Under the pieces are notes generated by a model that was given only the letters and a program-made list of their open reading frames with translations, had not been told where the DNA came from and did no database searches. A program made the position numbers and the translations under genes. 7,451 bases of DNA, taken from Treponema sp. Its GTDB lineage: Bacteria > Spirochaetota > Spirochaetia > Treponematales > Breznakiellaceae. The stretch lies in contig JAITAI010000021.1 of the NCBI GenBank assembly GCA_031284195.1, positions 1-7,451 on the forward strand, written 5' to 3'. Shown here one piece after another: positions 6,457 through 7,451 of this stretch. Positions within the stretch are counted from its first letter, which is position 1. The number at the start of each line of letters is the position of its first letter.

Positions 6457-6698
6457 TTGCGTAAACTGCATAGGGCTATATGGGGTAATTCCCGGACCTA
6501 GCCCTTGACTTTGAGTAGGGCCTAGTGAAAAGATTAATTTTTACTCCCAGTAGCGAACCCCTCCCCCTGCAGCGTGTTTACTAGCGCTTGAAGGAGCGTA
6601 GCGACCTGACCTAGGCGAACAGAACCCCGAGACGCTTCAGCCTCGAAGCATATACAGACATGTGTATAGTAGGGTCGTCCCTTCATTAATTTACGCAA
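6457..6698. repeat. imperfect inverted repeat pair enclosing about 242 bp
   Basis: TTGCGTAAA at 6457-6465 is matched exactly in reverse by TTTACGCAA at 6690-6698. The similarity extends loosely beyond the core: GAGGAT before it and AT.AGGG after it recur in the reverse complement of the right copy. A third TTGCGTAA lies at 7270-7277 in the same orientation as the left copy. The size and the lack of a gene inside fit a small non-autonomous element, but flanking target duplications were not identified and the core is short. Confidence 0.35.
6498..6525 (+). terminator. weak terminator candidate after the peptidase gene
   Basis: CTAGCCCT at 6498-6505 pairs with AGGGCCTAG at 6517-6525 with one bulged C, around an 11-base loop. 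No T-run follows directly; the nearest T-rich tract, TAATTTTTA, is about ten bases downstream. It lies 70 bp after the peptidase stop and is the only hairpin placed to end the aldolase-peptidase transcript. Confidence 0.3.
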
Positions 6699-6737
6699 TT
6701 ATCCCCTCACGTATAACTGAACTCTTTTTGAAGTCCA

Positions 6738-6767
6738 CCCGCCTTTTCCCAACAGATTATAGGCGGG
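6738..6767. other. inverted repeat just past the end of the minus-strand remnant
   Basis: CCCGCCT at 6738-6744 and AGGCGGG at 6761-6767 are a perfect seven-pair inverted repeat with a 16-base loop. It is nine bases beyond the stop of the minus-strand remnant that ends at 6776. On neither strand does a T-run follow immediately, so termination is only possible, not shown. Confidence 0.4.
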
Positions 6768-6775
6768 AGTTGTCC

Positions 6776-7130
6776 TCAATGCGGGTCGATTAAACACAGT
6801 TGCCGATCTTTACATGTATCAGCAAGGACTTTTTGAATGGCCTCACCGGCAAGCTGCTCAAGGTTATTCGCTATAACCTGATAGAGCCATTCCAGTTCTT
6901 CATGGGAGGAAAGGGGGTCTACAAACAGTTCGTAGATGTCAATGGCCCATGCATCGGCAGGTAATGCGTTCCACGAGTTCCAAGGGAGGACAATTCCGGG
7001 TAAGTTCCAACATTCCGATGTGCTGAGTAACAACATCAACTGGTTCAGCCAGTTGCTGCGGACCGTAAAAATCGGCCAGGCCGTGGTAGTCCTTCAGGAT
7101 TTCATCCAGCAGCTCTTTTGTAAAGGCCAT
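6776..7130 (-). pseudogene. frameshifted remnant with IS256-family transposase N-terminus
   Basis: An ATG at 7130 with AAGGAG (7136-7141) five bases upstream opens a frame beginning MAFTKELLDEILKDYHG, followed by LADFYGPQQL. This resembles the ELLDELLKDY..P.D..GP.GL start of IS256 (Mutator) family transposases. After residue 29 the match stops: the KQLTKALVERAL..EL segment expected there is missing. The frame closes at 6939, but shifting by one base near 7003 continues an open frame (PGIVLPWNSW, DIYELFVDPLSSHEELEW, then LYQVIANNLEQLAGEAIQKV) to a stop at 6776. The total length of 355 nt is one base more than a multiple of three, fitting a single-base change in a roughly 117-codon gene. I do not recognise the C-terminal half. 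It may be a deletion derivative of an IS fused to other DNA, or a small native gene with a chance N-terminal likeness. Confidence 0.45.
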
Positions 7131-7155
7131 ACTCGCTCCTTGTTGTAGTATAGCC

Positions 7156-7178
7156 GTTTACACAAAATTTGTTACAAG
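7156..7178 (-). mobile_element. possible terminal end of an IS256-family element
   Basis: Just upstream of the minus-strand remnant, the plus strand reads GTTTACACAAAATTTGTTAC from 7156, continuing to 7178. Ends of IS256-family elements commonly carry TTTACACAAAA facing outward in this way, and the distance to the start codon (about 26 bp) is right for a left end. No matching right end was found in 6428-6776, so only one end seems to remain. The family signature is recalled, not searched. Confidence 0.35.
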
Positions 7179-7289
7179 TTCTCCGGCGGATCGAGGGATT
7201 GGCACTCGCTCTGATAAGCTTGACCGCATGTTGAGGGCTTTTATCTATCGGTCCTGTATTTGTATCTTTTTGCGTAACGTGAACACGCC

Positions 7290-7451
7290 CTAACCCCTTA
7301 CCACCTTGAACCTTTGCAGCTCAACCATAACCAGCCCTATCTGCTTCTTGTTCTCTAGGCTTATCTCATTCACCTTGTGTACTGCTCCGTCTATCTGCTC
7401 CGCTCCAGAGGCCATCTCCTCCATCCCATTCCCTATCTCTACCGTGATCCG
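7290..7451 (-). CDS. methyl-accepting chemotaxis protein, C-terminal 53 residues
   Basis: The minus strand is open from the window edge to a TAG at 7290-7292 and ends in a typical chemoreceptor tail: EIGNGMEEMASGAEQIDGAV, then VNEISLENKKQIGLV and ELQRFKVVRG. The heptad pattern and the MASGAEQI..AV..V..IS..N segment belong to the C-terminal leg of the cytoplasmic four-helix bundle (MCP signal domain), which passes signals to CheA/CheW. The tail ending in RFKV is common in Treponema receptors. There is no pentapeptide for CheR tethering. Four of its five isoleucines use ATA, unlike gyrA, where ATT and ATC dominate. The N-terminal sensor, membrane segments and start lie outside the window. Between its stop and 7131 there is no clear terminator. 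Confidence 0.85.
   Translation of the reverse strand, partial: RITVEIGNGMEEMASGAEQIDGAVHKVNEISLENKKQIGLVMVELQRFKVVRG

Larger units (their letters stand above)
6428..6775. other. gene-free stretch with hairpins and no recognised RNA
   Basis: No credible gene is seen on either strand. The stretch holds an outward-matching repeat pair at 6457-6465 and 6690-6698, hairpins at 6498-6525, 6634-6649 (GCTTC/GAAGC), 6651-6668 (TATACA/TGTATA) and 6738-6767. The GGAGCGTAGCGACC segment near 6592-6605 is of a kind often met in repetitive intergenic DNA. I checked for RNase P, SRP, tmRNA and 6S landmarks and saw none. Confidence 0.5.

Noticed and set aside
6936..7148. Plus-strand frame of 70 codons opposite the transposase-like remnant
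   Set aside because: It has no ribosome site, and the minus strand has a better start and protein-like sequence.

Overview
The window most likely comes from a spirochaete chromosome, probably a Treponema-like one. The evidence is the style of the GyrA fragment and the tail of a methyl-accepting chemotaxis protein at the right edge (EMASGAEQI..VN.IS..NK..I....ELQRFKV). This assignment is inference from protein flavour, not a database match. The base composition is moderately GC-rich in the housekeeping genes and clearly lower in the restriction-modification genes.

Layout from left to right. (1) The 3' five-sixths of gyrA (1-2151), which enters the window about 14 residues after the catalytic tyrosine. 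(2) A 592-bp gap (2152-2743) holding a possible broken small reading frame that overlaps the gyrA stop, two stem-loops (one followed by a T-run, so a probable terminator), a four-unit array of AT-rich mini-palindromes (2419-2505), and a potentially structured stretch (about 2512-2640) upstream of the next gene. (3) A compact two-gene restriction-modification unit: a beta-class adenine-type DNA methyltransferase resembling DpnA (2744-3661), overlapping by 14 nt a 194-residue PD-(D/E)XK-type nuclease (3648-4232). (4) Directly coupled to it through a possible five-codon mini-cistron, an L-threonine aldolase (4249-5310), which overlaps by 11 nt an M24-family Xaa-Pro-type aminopeptidase (5300-6427). 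(5) A gene-poor tail (6428-7289) with an imperfect inverted repeat pair, several hairpins, and on the minus strand a frameshifted remnant whose N-terminus and upstream DNA look like an IS256-family transposase and its terminal end. (6) The last 53 codons of a chemotaxis receptor on the minus strand (7290-7451).

How the genes work together: the methyltransferase and nuclease form a plausible complete Type II restriction-modification system of unknown specificity. Its lower GC content and its place between two chromosomal housekeeping blocks, with palindrome arrays on one side and IS debris further right, suggest acquisition by transfer. The threonine aldolase and peptidase form a separate amino-acid/peptide catabolism pair that now appears to be transcribed and perhaps translationally coupled behind the nuclease gene. 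The most unusual items are the palindrome array, the methyltransferase/nuclease pairing, and the mini-cistron joining nuclease to aldolase.
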